A stretch of 64,000 nucleotides of DNA from Peltaster fructicola (Eukaryota; Ascomycota; Dothideomycetes), in the NCBI GenBank assembly GCA_001592805.2, contig CP051141.1:1984001-2048000 (forward strand). Direction: 5' to 3'. The notes beneath the pieces are model-generated. The model did not search any database. It was not told the origin of the DNA and worked only from the letters and a program-made list of their open reading frames with translations. Positions 30,778 to 41,578 of this stretch are shown here, one piece after another. The translations under genes were made by a program, and so were the position numbers. The first letter of the stretch is position 1; each line of letters starts with the position of its first letter.

Positions 30778-33660
30778 TTAACAAACCCTGCGAGCACGTT
30801 TCTTTGCTGGACTGCTAAAAGAGGGTGTGTCTCTTAGTTTGAGTGTCATGTCGTCTGCTTTCCCAGCTTGGTTCTCACTGCCAAAAACTAGAGCTCTCCT
30901 CGGCTTCTTTGCTGGACTTGTCAGACCAGATGCTTGTGTGGATTTAGCTGCTACATCAACCTTGGCAGCATCAGCCTCGAAGTTCGGTATGAACAAGGAC
31001 GCACGCCGCTTAGGCGGAGACGTGATTGAAGCGTTGGAGCTGGTCGGCATTGGCACGCTTGAAGTGTCAAGTACCGAAACAGGTGCTGGAAGTCGTGATT
31101 GCATCTTACGCTGTGTTCCAAGCTGATTTGTGATTGAAGGTATGCCTGACTTGCTTGCAACTCTCTTCTCAGGGGCAGCAAGACTCATACGCTTAACAGG
31201 AGTTGCGATGCTGGACCTGAACGACTTCCGGCCTGTAAAGTTCTCTGATGATGTTTGGGTCTCGTCAAGGCTTACGTTAAGTGCAGTGGGCGCGCTAGGC
31301 GCTCGTAGCTGTCGATTGCGAGGCTTACCAGGGGTAGCTCTGCGTTTCAGTGGCTCAATAGCTACAGCTTGTGGTGTATCCGTTTGTGCAGCAGTATCAG
31401 AGGTCTCGGCTGTTTCTGCACCATGCTCGTGCTCTTCAGAGTCCGCATGGTCGAAGCTGAAATATATAGGAGTCGTGACCCAGGTCACTGTTTTCTTCTT
31501 CGTGGACTTCTGTAATGGCTGCTGTGTCACTGAGCTGAAATCCAGTAGCTGCATCATCAACTCAGGCACACGCTGTGATGGTGGGACAGCGTCTGCTCTA
31601 TTCGCACGAGTGTTTTTGCCTGTGAGCATGAATAGCTCTTGAGCAGGAGTTCGTTTCGATCCTAAGTTCTCTTTGACCCCTCGGAGCGTGATCTTAGCAG
31701 GCGCTGTGGTCATGATTCGCTCTGATCGCCGTACGTCTTTGTTGCCAAGGACTATGCGGCTTGATGCATCTCCCTTTATTCCATCAATGTCGTCGGAATC
31801 CTGCAGCCCGGTCGAATGCACAGCGCTCTCTGGTTCCGTGGCTGGTGATGCTAAGACCTTACGAGGCGAGGAGGTGTTGGGATCCAGCTCGAATAAGATA
31901 CCAGGACTGACAGGCGGTGTAGCATCTTGACAACCATCGTCTTGAGCAGAGATGACTGTGCTCGCTCGATCATACTGTGCATCGGCCTGCTTGTTTTGTG
32001 CTGCACGATCGATGAAAGCTTGGAGTAGTGCTGTATCGTCCGAGAGTCTCGATCTGTCAGATCGTCTAGTCTGCATTTGAGAACTTTCTGTTTGTTTGAG
32101 CATGGACGGCGGTGTCTGTGGGACGAGACTTGGCGTGGGAGAGTCGTCAAATGGAACTGTGTCTCCGTTATTTCGTAGAGGACTGGTAGCAACAGCCGGC
32201 TTCTTGATTGGCGTGAACGCAATGATGTGCATAGTCTCTTGTGACGTAGGTGCTTTTCGTGACTTGATTGGACTGCTGGATTTGCGTCTGGATGATCGCT
32301 GCGTTCTAACGGCACCTGCAGCTTCCGTTCTAGTTGGACTTGTTGACAACTGTGGTGCGCACTGGATGCTGGGCTCAGCGACAGAGTCCTGGAATGTTGC
32401 AACAGTCTCCACCGCACCATCTTGAGCCTCCATGACTGAAATATCTTGCTCATAGTCACTTGGAGAATCGATGGCCTCAACAGCATCAACGTCCTCCCAA
32501 GCTTCCTCTGAGGCGTCAGAAGGTGCTGTCAAAGCTTCTGATGTCTCAAATGACGACAGCACTAAGCTAGGTTCGTTGCAAGTTGGATCTGTCGTTGTCG
32601 AGATCAGCACAGGCTCGAGCTTTTGAGTCTGAGCTTCCGGTGGTTGAACCACTGGTGCAAATGCTTGTGGTAAGGTGCGTCGACGCCCTGCTTCTCTGAG
32701 TCGTTTGCTGACAGAACGATATCGCTTCATAGGAGAGATAAATCCAGCAGGAATTGTGCATGTTGGCAATGTGATTGCAGTTTGTCCCATGTTGTGATCA
32801 AGGCGTGCTTGCATGGATTCCCCTGGACCATTCTGAGCGGTGATAGACGCTTGTCCTGGAGTGGGCGGTAGTCCATCTTCGCGATCTTCCACAACAGTGA
32901 TAACGCTCGGCAGCGTGGATTCATGGGTCACAGCATCCTCGAGGTGCATCAAAGTATCGTTGTACTCCTCTTCGTCCTGCCAGTCCTCTGCATCCTCTGT
33001 CGGCGCCTCGTCGAGCGTAGTGACCGTTCCGTTCTCGTGTATTATCGCGAAAACAGTACCCTCAACATCTGCGTCGTCGTCAACTGTCTCCAGCTCCTCA
33101 TTCTCAGGTAGTGCTATAAGTTCCTTTGCCAGTGCACTTCTCGTGGTGATCCGCTTCACTGGGCTTGACAAGACGTCCCACTGTGTGTTCACAGCTTCTT
33201 GTGAGGATACACAACGACGCTTCACTCTCTTTGCATTGTTCGGAGATCCATAGCAAGGAATTGTCTGTGAAGAAAGTGCTCGTTGAATGCCGGTGGGAGC
33301 AGAAACAGCGCGTCGCCAGATTCTGCGCGTGTGTGCCTTGCCGTTGACGAATGCTGATGTTGCTTTACGCTCCCAAGCACGCGCTGGACGAGAAACCTGC
33401 AAATGTGTTGGTAGGAATAGTGCTGTCTCTGCAGTGAATGTGGCTCTCTGGTCGTTCATGTGTTGTGTTGTTGCGGACATATCATTCGTGGATTGCGCGC
33501 CTGCAGCTATCTGATCCACTGGCGCTGCCATACTGCTCATGTGTCCATGCAGTGGTAGTGTGATGGCCAGAAAATGACAGGTCGCGTGCATGAAGCCAGA
33601 TGAATGTTTGGATGATGTATAAACAAATGGCCGCTTGCACTTGCACATCATCTCGACCAT
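30778..33660 (-). CDS. Large disordered nuclear-type protein with eight S/T-P-x-K sites
   Basis: Intronless 960-aa protein that I do not recognise. It is largely disordered and rich in Ser, Thr, Ala and Glu. Eight S/T-P-x-K motifs are spread along it (SSPVKR, ISPMKR, SSPIKS, FTPIKK, ATPVKR, TSPPKR, TSPAKK, SSPAKK), which is both the cyclin-dependent kinase consensus and the SPKK-type minor-groove DNA-binding motif. Two short blocks look conserved: DDTALLQAFIDRAAQNK near residue 530 and KITLRGVKENLGSKRTPAQE near residue 640. The C-terminus PAKKRARRVC is a strong nuclear-localisation-like patch. An acidic segment (about 190-250) precedes the first conserved block. A cell-cycle-regulated chromatin role is inference only. 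The start may lie at a later Met, since the first 40 residues are not protein-like. Confidence 0.7.
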   Translation of the reverse strand: MVEMMCKCKRPFVYTSSKHSSGFMHATCHFLAITLPLHGHMSSMAAPVDQIAAGAQSTNDMSATTQHMNDQRATFTAETALFLPTHLQVSRPARAWERKATSAFVNGKAHTRRIWRRAVSAPTGIQRALSSQTIPCYGSPNNAKRVKRRCVSSQEAVNTQWDVLSSPVKRITTRSALAKELIALPENEELETVDDDADVEGTVFAIIHENGTVTTLDEAPTEDAEDWQDEEEYNDTLMHLEDAVTHESTLPSVITVVEDREDGLPPTPGQASITAQNGPGESMQARLDHNMGQTAITLPTCTIPAGFISPMKRYRSVSKRLREAGRRRTLPQAFAPVVQPPEAQTQKLEPVLISTTTDPTCNEPSLVLSSFETSEALTAPSDASEEAWEDVDAVEAIDSPSDYEQDISVMEAQDGAVETVATFQDSVAEPSIQCAPQLSTSPTRTEAAGAVRTQRSSRRKSSSPIKSRKAPTSQETMHIIAFTPIKKPAVATSPLRNNGDTVPFDDSPTPSLVPQTPPSMLKQTESSQMQTRRSDRSRLSDDTALLQAFIDRAAQNKQADAQYDRASTVISAQDDGCQDATPPVSPGILFELDPNTSSPRKVLASPATEPESAVHSTGLQDSDDIDGIKGDASSRIVLGNKDVRRSERIMTTAPAKITLRGVKENLGSKRTPAQELFMLTGKNTRANRADAVPPSQRVPELMMQLLDFSSVTQQPLQKSTKKKTVTWVTTPIYFSFDHADSEEHEHGAETAETSDTAAQTDTPQAVAIEPLKRRATPGKPRNRQLRAPSAPTALNVSLDETQTSSENFTGRKSFRSSIATPVKRMSLAAPEKRVASKSGIPSITNQLGTQRKMQSRLPAPVSVLDTSSVPMPTSSNASITSPPKRRASLFIPNFEADAAKVDVAAKSTQASGLTSPAKKPRRALVFGSENQAGKADDMTLKLRDTPSFSSPAKKRARRVC

Positions 33661-33801
33661 TGCCGGCTTTTCGCGGCTGCAGATGCCTCCGCTCCCTGCA
33701 AGACCGCGGAAGTGTATGCCAATTTGTCTTTCGATCTCGACAGCACCCAGTATCTCTTCTTACGACCACAGATACATCCTTGTCATCGTTCCATCGACAA
33801 C
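33661..33801. promoter_or_regulatory. Short divergent promoter, SPxK protein / mS37
   Basis: Only 141 bp separate the two start codons. The spacer must contain both promoters and leaders. No classical motif stands out to the eye. Confidence 0.45.
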
Positions 33802-34215
33802 ATGGTTCTGGGAAAGAATACGCAGCAATCGGTCAAGCGCGCAACGACGGCGAAGCTGCCACCGCTGAAAGCTTTGCGCGTGCGAAGACCGGACACTCAA
33901 CAGACCAATCCATGTGTTGGGATCATGGCATCAGTACTCGGTAATGATTATAGCTAGGAGTGTTCAGAGTGGCTCTAACGAGCTGCAGGATGTTGGGCAT
34001 CATCAGGTTACACCTCACAAGGTTGTGCTGTGCTGGAACAGTCTCTGCGAGCATGTATGGATGCTAAGGTATGTTGTGTCTGCAAGGCCACTTTTCCACG
34101 ATTGACTTGCTGACTTTCTCGCCTGCAGCGACCACAAGAGGACAAGAAGAACAAGATCAACTCGCATCTCTCACGATTCTATCCAATGATGAAGGGTGCC
34201 CACAAGAGGAAATGA
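33802..34215 (+). CDS. MRP10: Mitochondrial small ribosomal subunit protein mS37 (Mrp10)
   Basis: Mitochondrial ribosomal protein mS37 with a CHCH fold; 101 aa. Three exons, 33802-33940, 33989-34068 and 34129-34215, with introns of 48 and 60 bp. Splicing gives LPPLKALRVRRPD...NPCVGIMASVLGCWASSGYT, then SQGCAVLEQSLRACMDAK, then RPQEDKKNKINSHLSRFYPM and a basic end. The twin Cx9C cysteines (PCVGIMASVLGC and GCAVLEQSLRAC) are the family hallmark and normally form two disulfides through the Mia40 pathway. The gene is so finely split that no long uninterrupted frame shows it; all junctions are GT-AG and in phase. It lies head-to-head with the SPxK-rich protein. Confidence 0.93.
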
Positions 34216-35493
34216 TCACTGAGACAAACACCTAAGACAACATAAGCAACACTCCTGGACTATCGATGAGAAAGCCACACAGAGGTCAAGAGAAGGAGCC
34301 GAAGTTACTCCCTTTGGTAGAGGTGTGCCAGACCAGATGAGGACTGGCCGAGAGGCTGTTGAATCACGCTCCTTGGAAGAGTATCTGCTCCTGGCCTCAG
34401 TCAACAAGGCTCGTTGTGCGTACATATCACAACGGTGGAGAAACTACCACGCAATTGCCCGTGGAAGTGAACAACGGCTCGATCCATCAGCATCACGACT
34501 CTTGCAGCTGCCCTCATGAGCAATGCCATCCGTTGTGCAACGGCATTGACATGGAAAGATCGATTACGTTGAGGAGTATCTCGAACATCGATAACGCAGC
34601 TCAGCCTCAATGGTCACTGAGTGTCGATTGGTGCACCAGGAGTGCAGGGCCATCGCGTCGTCGGCCACAACCATCTGTCCAGACTGCAGCTGTGATCAAG
34701 CGCCGACAACTCGATCTTTCGAGCTGCACGTCACGTATCTGCAGCCCTATATCACCACCGCTCGATAATGTTACCAAGAACCAGCAACAGAGTCTTCTAG
34801 GTACACGACAAGCAATATGGATGTGGCCAATGCATTGCGAATCCAGGGTCGTCTTCGCAGCATCAAGCGTTGTTTGTGCCAAGCACAAAGACACATGCAT
34901 GAGCAGACCATGTGATGAGACCTACAAGAGGCCCGATGTCTCATGGATCTCGTCGGATGTCACTCATGCTGACCAGGAGGCGTTGCAAGACGTCCGGAGG
35001 GCCTCACACTAAGGTTATGGCAATCTTCAAGCAGCAGTAGTTGTTGAGCATTGCTGAGATTGTACACTAGGTGCAATACAAGAGACATTCAGTGGACCAA
35101 AGCAGAGCAAGCATAAATTGGAATGGCAATGTTTATAGTCGTAATGCACTAGTCTGAATACGGTTGTGTCGCTGCGGGACGGCTGAGATTACAGCCTGCT
35201 TTGCTGCCTCCGCACTCGCCCCTGGGAGGAGAGAAATCTCTCACTTCACTGCACACCAAACGTCGATAATCATCAAAGCGACCCAAGATCATCACCAAAT
35301 CGCACAAGAATCGCCCACGACACTCTAAACACCTCAATAATATATCTAGCAGAATCTTGTGAATATCTGCCTCTGTTGAGAAGGACACCTGCTGCCTGCA
35401 TGCGTTGGACGCTCATTCTCGCGGTCAGCTGGAGAATTGCGACGGCAGAGCGCACGGACGCGCTCGTTCTGGTAGCGCAGTGAATGTTTCGAC
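34216..35493. other. Long intergenic region without a supported gene
   Basis: 1.28 kb between mS37 and EPL1. A frame of about 217 codons (34359-35012, TTG start) and an opposing frame exist, but both are rich in Cys, Ser, His and Trp in a random-looking way and neither has a good start. I do not support a gene here. Confidence 0.45.
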
Positions 35494-37337
35494 ATGAGCA
35501 CTCGAAATGCAGGGCGACATGTACGTCAGCGCAAGCTTAATACGAAGCAGCCACTGCGCATAATACGCGAAGATGAGATAGAAGATCAGCCTGAGGATGA
35601 GGCGCTACGCCATATCCCGCAAGTTGAGACTGGTGTAGAGAAAGGAGAAGAGATCGTAAGTGTTCCCTTACCTTGAAACGTGCTTCCCTGACCTAGCTAT
35701 AAGGAATTCCACTTGCAGGCTGTGATCAATGCTGCCAATGCTGCAACTGCTGGAGCGAAGTCGCTGGCAAGCTATATCCCAACTCCAGAAGCGTCGAGAG
35801 CTCGAGGCGTTGACTACGACAAGCTCTATCCGAAGGACTTCTCGCAACCTGCCACGTACATTCGTTTCAGCTCGACCGTTGAAGACTGCATCGGCTCTTC
35901 ATACTGTATGAACGATGACGATGTCGCATTCCTCGCCCAGCTCAATGATGGAAAGGATGTCAACGGTCGTGAGCGCAAGGACAAGCTGTCGCAATGCTCA
36001 GAGGACACTTTCGAAGAGGTGATGAGCTTCTTCGAGGAGACTAACCAGCGCATCCAGCCTTTTGCCAACATTGACAATGCGCCGGTTGTATCTCTGCAGG
36101 AGATGGAGCAGTCCATCGACGAGACCGTCTCGCAGACGGCCGTCAAATGGTTCAAGCCAATCTACGCCTACTGGGTGACGCAGAAAGGCAGCAGATCTCT
36201 CATGCCGGCCATAAAGGTTCGCATCATGGAGACGGCTTCCGACGGCGATGATGCAGACCCATATGTGTGTTTCCGAAGACGTGAAGTGCGGCAGACTCGC
36301 AAGACGAGAGGTCGTGATGCTCAGGTCGTCGAGAAGCTGAAGAAACTGCGCCTCGAGCTTGAGCAGGCTCGCTCGCTTGTGCAGATGGTTGTGCAGAGAG
36401 AGAACCTCAACAAAGATCAGCTTGAGATTAGTAGGAAGGTCTTCGAACAACGAGGCCAGCTCAAGCGAGTCAAGATCGAGAAGGGTATAACCAGTGAGAA
36501 AGGTGACGATGAGGAACTTCTCATCAATCAGAAAGTAAGCTTACCTGCACTCTTGGCAGTGCCGTCGCTAACCTTCAACAGCCCATACAAAAGCCGAAGC
36601 CCAGGCAAAGCACTACAGATCAGAGACCAGGTCCGACGATCCGGCTGCGCACCAACAGCGATCGACCAGCACCAGACAATGATCTCCTCCTGCTTGAAGA
36701 TAGCAAGGCTGAGGCTCAGGCCAGCGTCGAACAGCAGATCCAGAACAGAAAGGTCCAGCATCGCCGCTGGAACGAACATTGGCAAGATCATACTTGGGCG
36801 CCCATCACACCACCACTCGAGCCGAACGAAAAGCTTTCAGGATGGGGCTTCTTGGAGAAGCATGCAACAGGCTATCCAACACCTCCACCCACGCTGCCCT
36901 CGGAAGGCTCACAGAAGGACGGTGATGCGGAGATGACAGATGTTTTAGCACCGTTGTCACCGCCAAAAGAGCCTGATATCAGACCTGCACAGTCTGCAGA
37001 GCCTGACATCATTGTAACGACTCTACCCGGCGCGTACCCGCCATCGCCAGCATATGACTGTACCCCTGCTTGTCGGTTGCGAAAGGGCAGATCCAATTTG
37101 TGGTACTTGGAGGCCAGGAAGCCTCGAAAACCGCAGATATACTCTGGTGTTATCACAGACCCAGAAGACAGCGATGACGAGGATATGACTGTGGACCTCC
37201 ACCCTATCAACGAACGCATCCTCTTCGACTATCGATGTGCTCTCAATAGGAGCTCAGCTGGCAGACAAGAAGTCGGACCCGCTGATCGTCGTCCTGTCAG
37301 TAGTTCTGATGGAGTGTCGAGCGTACAGCAATCCTGA
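35494..37337 (+). CDS. EPL1: Enhancer of polycomb-like protein, NuA4 subunit
   Basis: Epl1, the scaffold of the Piccolo/NuA4 histone H4/H2A acetyltransferase (with Esa1 and Yng2). 582 aa in three exons: 35494-35655, 35704-36534 and 36582-37337, introns 48 and 47 bp. The EPcA region starts with RHVRQRKLNTKQPLRIIRED, then HLQAVINAANAA and IPTPEASRARGVDYDKLYPK. The Esa1/Yng2-binding part continues with YCMNDDDVAFLAQLND and CSEDTFEEVMSFFEETNQ, YWVTQKGSRSLMPAIKV and YVCFRRREVRQTRKTRGRD. A coiled region follows (LKKLRLELEQARSLVQMVVQ). The third exon carries the C-terminal region with RRWNEHWQDHTWAPITPP. ATG 35494 is the first Met in frame. The gene is convergent with the Rkm4-like gene, with 70 bp between stops. 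Confidence 0.95.
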
Positions 37338-37407
37338 CGCTTGGCAACCATCACTGTATGTATAGCTGTAGACTTGTCCTGGAAATACCAGGAAAGCAAC
37401 AAGCCTT

Positions 37408-38859
37408 TCATGAACGTTGTCGTTTCTCGCTCTGGCCAAGCGCTTCAGCCTCGAGGTCGTCAAGTTTGCGCTTATTGTCAGTCGTTGCGAGCATGTTGCT
37501 GACTGTAGAGTAGGCTTCTTGCAGAACAAGCTTCTCACCAGATACGACCTGCTGTGCCATGACTTGATGTCGGATGTGTCGATCGTGTAATGTCTCCGGG
37601 CGTGTGGTTATTGGCTGTGCTGGTTCGGGAGAGTACTCTTGCCGTCTACGAAGGATGATCGCTTGCAGTACCCGAATGACCGTGTGCTCACCCGCATCTA
37701 GCTGCTTATCCGACGGCATCTTGCCCTTGCTCTTCAGCTTGTTAAAGTCTGCTTGGGCCATGGCAAGACAACGTAGAGTGGCGAGCATTTCGATGGAGAA
37801 TTGGCCATCTTCAGATCCGGCACGAGCAATGTCGAATGCGTCTGTTGGAATCTCTGCTTCAAGGTATTCCAGCCTCTGCTGAGCATCTGTCTCCGAGATT
37901 TCGAGGACTGCCTGGGCGACACTTAGGACAATAGTCTGTGAGATCTCGACCACATCGTACTTTGCGTACAGCGGTGAGACATAGCCATATCTTCTTAAGA
38001 GATCACCACTCGGGGTTGATCCATAGTCATTGAGAATCTCCTCATTGCTTGCTATTTTCTTGATGCTCTTCATGACCACTCTGTCTTCTTCATAGAACAG
38101 CTTAGCATTGTTGCGATCAGCATCGGCATTGAGCATGTCTGCCATAGGCACCATCCCAACAGGTAAAGGCCCCCCTTCGTCTGAGTCGGCCTCCCAACCA
38201 TCTTCTGCTGAGGCATCGTTGTTCGTATCCTGTCTTTCGAGATCGAAGGCATATGCCATAATGGTGGATCCCATACGATGACACAGAACCAGCAGATCGT
38301 GATTTGACAATGTACTTGCGTAAAACACTTCTTCGTGATTTCGTATGATCGGAATCAGATGGTTCGTGAATGTCTCGTTCGCCTTCTCTTTGCCGATCTT
38401 CGCAACTACAGCACTGCCTTGCAGCAGATTGAGCTCCGACTCTTCCCAGTACATCAAGGTATCGAATTCTGTTGGTAGGATATCCAGGTATGGTTTCCAG
38501 GCAGAATGTGAGCCTTGTTGAGTCTCGTAGATGAGAACAAGTATGAGGGCGAGCCATGGATCGTCAAGCTCCGAAGTGATTTGAGTGGGCAGAGTAGTGG
38601 TCTGTGGTGTGAGGATCGCCGAACGAGGGATGGCGAAAAGATCTTCGTCTTCCTCAATGTCTTCCGTGGAGTCTGTGCAAGCATGAGCACCGTCCTTGGG
38701 AGTGATGTAAAATCACATACAGACTGCACGACCAAGAAGAAGGTGCCGAAGGTCTACCAGACTGATCTTCTTCGAAAGGACGATGCCTTGTTGATCCGTC
38801 CACGACAGAAACGTGTGTGACTTCTGACGGAAGTCGTCATCTTCTGTGGATGTTGCCAT
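37408..38859 (-). CDS. RKM4: SET-domain lysine methyltransferase, Rkm4/SETD6 type
   Basis: Protein lysine methyltransferase of the Rkm4/SETD6 group; yeast Rkm4 monomethylates ribosomal protein eL42. 467 aa in two exons, 38859-38721 and 38672-37408, with a 48-bp intron (gtatgt...cacag). The spliced N-terminus reads FLSWTDQQGIVLSKKISLVD, then LLLGRAVYSTEDIEEDEDLF and AIPRSAILT, matching the split SET N-part. The SET core has MVPMADMLNADADRNNAKLF and the cofactor-site motif NDYGSTPSGDLLRRYGYV. An acidic insert (DGWEADSDEGG) sits within the SET region, as in relatives. The Rubisco-LSMT substrate-binding domain follows. The C-terminus is basic (KRKLDDLEAEALGQSEKRQR) and suggests nuclear localisation. 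It is divergent from mitochondrial TrpRS at 158 bp. Confidence 0.88.
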
Positions 38860-39017
38860 GAATGCAGATCGTAGAGGAACAAGATGTGTGGTGACTGAGA
38901 AAATATGTAAGTCTGAATAATGTGGGTGCATATGCCAAAGACATGACTCCCGGAATTCTGCCGGTGAAGAGCTTCATTGACGACCCTTGAAGATCAGCTC
39001 CTGTCTGCATATCCTCC
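38860..39017. promoter_or_regulatory. Short divergent promoter, RKM4 / MSW1
   Basis: 158 bp between start codons of two divergent genes, one for a ribosomal-protein methyltransferase and one for mitochondrial tryptophan charging. Core promoters are implied by position only. Confidence 0.45.
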
Positions 39018-40136
39018 ATGCTGACATCCATTAAAGCATCTCGATGCGCTCCACGGTGGAATCATGGAAGTACATACGATCCTATAGGACGATTCATAAG
39101 TCGACGGCGATACAGTCAGATCATCTTCTCGGGCATTCAACCTACTGGAGTACCACACCTGGGCAATTATCTCGGCGCTCTGCGACAATGGGTCAGACTA
39201 CAAGATAGCGCTGAAACAAGCACGAAGCTGTTGTACTCGCTCGTGGATCTCCACGCGATAACCATTCGACAGGATCCAGCCCAGCTCAGACAATGGAAGG
39301 AGGAGAGTCTGGCTATCCTCTTGGCGATTGGGCTCAACCCCGAGCGAAGCATAATCTACCACCAGGGCGATGTTTCCTCACATGCTGAGTTGATGTGGAT
39401 CCTCAGCTGCCAGGCCAGTACTGGATATCTGGGCCGCATGACTCAATGGAAGGAGAAGACCGGCAACGGTCGTGAGAATAGCGAACGACTCAAGCTTGGA
39501 CTCTTCTCGTATCCAGTGCTGCAAGCTGCAGACGTCTTGCTCTATCAGACGACCCACGTCCCTGTTGGACATGACCAGGCGCAACACCTAGAGTTTGCTC
39601 GCGAGTTAGCTATTGGTTTCAACAGCGTTTATGGGAATGGCGAGCAGATCCTAACTGCGCCAGAGACCATCATCAGTCCAGCTAGAAGGATCATGTCCCT
39701 GACTGAACCTACATCAAAGATGTCCAAGAGTCATGCGAATGCCAAAAGCCGAATCTTGCTGACCGACACATCTCAAGTCATCTCTGCAAAGCTGAAAGCA
39801 GCCATCACGGACTCGGTCAATGGAATCACGTACGATCCCGAAGCTCGTCCTGGCGTAAGCAATCTGATCGATATCCTCTACCACGCTCGCCACGATCGAG
39901 ATGATATTACGAAAGCAGAGCTCGCGAAGGAGTTCGAAGGCAGGAGTCTCCGAATGTTGAAGGAAGAGGTTGCAACTGCTATTGAACAAGTCGTTGGACC
40001 AATTCGAGAACGCTACGAATCTATTGTCGCTAACAAGAGTGCATTGCGCGACATTGCGCAGTCTGGAGCTCAAAAGGCCGCTGAAGCAGCGAGACCAACA
40101 CTGCTTCGTGTCAGACAGGCTGTTGGATTATCATGA
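39018..40136 (+). CDS. MSW1: Tryptophanyl-tRNA synthetase, mitochondrial
   Basis: Class I tryptophan-tRNA ligase of bacterial/mitochondrial type, 372 aa, no introns. The first 32 residues are basic and lack acid residues apart from one Asp, as expected for mitochondrial import. Catalytic signatures are IIFSGIQPTGVPHLGNYLGA (HIGH-type HLGN at residues 47-50) and TEPTSKMSKSHANAKSRILL (KMSKS at about 234-238). Family blocks LLYSLVDLHAITI, LFSYPVLQAADVLLY and VPVGHDQAQHLEFARELA are intact. ATG 39018 gives the targeting sequence. The gene belongs to the set of mitochondrial translation genes in this window with very short divergent promoters. Confidence 0.96.
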   Translation: MLTSIKASRCAPRWNHGSTYDPIGRFISRRRYSQIIFSGIQPTGVPHLGNYLGALRQWVRLQDSAETSTKLLYSLVDLHAITIRQDPAQLRQWKEESLAILLAIGLNPERSIIYHQGDVSSHAELMWILSCQASTGYLGRMTQWKEKTGNGRENSERLKLGLFSYPVLQAADVLLYQTTHVPVGHDQAQHLEFARELAIGFNSVYGNGEQILTAPETIISPARRIMSLTEPTSKMSKSHANAKSRILLTDTSQVISAKLKAAITDSVNGITYDPEARPGVSNLIDILYHARHDRDDITKAELAKEFEGRSLRMLKEEVATAIEQVVGPIRERYESIVANKSALRDIAQSGAQKAAEAARPTLLRVRQAVGLS

Positions 40137-40219
40137 TGTTATATGGCATCGTAAGGCTTCTGGGCCCAAAGGAAGTCACTAATACAGGTCAATATCGTTC
40201 CCAGCAGCAATGGTCGCAC

Positions 40220-41578
40220 TTACATCGCCATATATGTGTGCATCTTGCCGGAATTGATTTCTTCCGATGCTTTACTTGTGAGGCTCGATACCTCTTCGCT
40301 GGACATGCCAAGGACTTTGGTGAATAGACGCATACTGACGCCGTCGAGACTGCCGGAAATATCCTGCTCGAACATTAGCATCGGCAGGACAGTATGTACT
40401 GCACTCACCTTGGCAAAGTACTCGCCAATCTTCTTTTCCCTTCGACCCTTCGCCCAAGGACCGAGCGGCCATTTTGTCGATGCAGTGCCAGTATGGGTGA
40501 AACCTCGCGCGCTCAACACTTCAGGTACACTCAGAATAGCATCAAGCTTCGTCCCTGCCAGACCGGCGGCTCGTGCAATCTCGCGGTTCCAGTGTGCAAA
40601 ATAAGGACAGTGCTTCTCCATAGTGTCGTCGTCACACAGGAGAGGAGCATGATATTCTTGGAACTCAACCCATCCTCCTGGCTCAAGGTTCTTCCAAATC
40701 TCATCGACAAGCTTGGTCCAATCTCGGACGCCCACAGTGATCGCTCGGCTGTGGATGTAGTCGAACTTGTGGTCATACACCCATGTGCTTGTGATATCGT
40801 CAACAATGAACTCCACGTTCGGTGGAACCATAGTTGGCTGAATGGGAGAGAGGTCTGAGCCCACCACTCGACAGTAGGGATGCGCCTCTGCAAACTCTAT
40901 GACCCAGGATCCTGTACCACATCCAATGTCGAGAGCTGTGCGGATATTGCCAGGCAATGGCGCCAGGGCTAGACGACCATCTAGACTCAGTTGCCAGCAC
41001 TGATGTTGGAGTTCTGTAGAAGATTTAGCCTCGATTTGACGAGCAATCACTCAACTCACCTAATCGCTGAGCTTCATGGTTGTCGTTCGGCAGTGGATAC
41101 TTTGCCTCGTCGTATGCGTGAAATCGTCGACCGTGCTCGAACTTGTAGTCTGTTGCTGTAGATTTGATGGAAGTCGTGAATCTTGTGTCATCAGCATGGG
41201 AGTGTTGTGCTCTACGAGTGTACATACGACTCATAATCGTCTCCAAAAGCACTGTCTCGATCCGATCCGTTCTGCTCAATGAGTCGATCAGTTGCTGTGC
41301 GGCTAGACATCGCGTCGTCAAGGTCATCGTCTGAGAAGTCCCATAACGGTGATTCGAGCGTCATCATTGTCATGCTGATGACCTCAAAATAGCGATGATG
41401 CAGCGACTGAAGAGACACTTACATCGACCTCAAGAGCTCCAAACTCTCCAGTCTCGGCAGGTTGCACCGTCTCTTGGTCATATGCGTCATGTGCTGCAGA
41501 TGAGATTGTAGCAGCGGATTGAGCAGCGGCAACCTCTTGTGCGACAGCTGAAGGATCCGGAGCCGTGGAAGAGGCCAT
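40220..41578 (-). CDS. SAM-dependent methyltransferase, LaeA-like
   Basis: Class I methyltransferase of the LaeA-like group common in filamentous ascomycetes; LaeA itself is a velvet-complex regulator of secondary metabolism, but most relatives are uncharacterised. Clear splice sites: introns 41182-41227, 41014-41059 and 40364-40408 (45-46 bp). They yield DYKFEHGRRFHAYDEAKYPL, then ELQHQCWQLSLDGRLALAPL, motif I ALDIGCGTGSWVIEFAE, motif II VVGSDLSPIQP, VEFIVDDI and NLEPGGWVEFQEYHAPL. The 45-bp intron near the C-terminus keeps the frame open but has gtgagt, a ctaat branch and cag. The first exon (ATG 41578, Ala/Gln-rich) and its junction near 41400 are uncertain: a gtaagt donor exists after EFGALEVD, but no acceptor in good phase was found. 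The start could therefore differ. Confidence 0.83.

Noticed and set aside
34359-35012. A 217-codon frame as a gene
   Set aside because: It starts at TTG, has random-looking composition, overlaps an opposing frame of similar quality and shows no motif.
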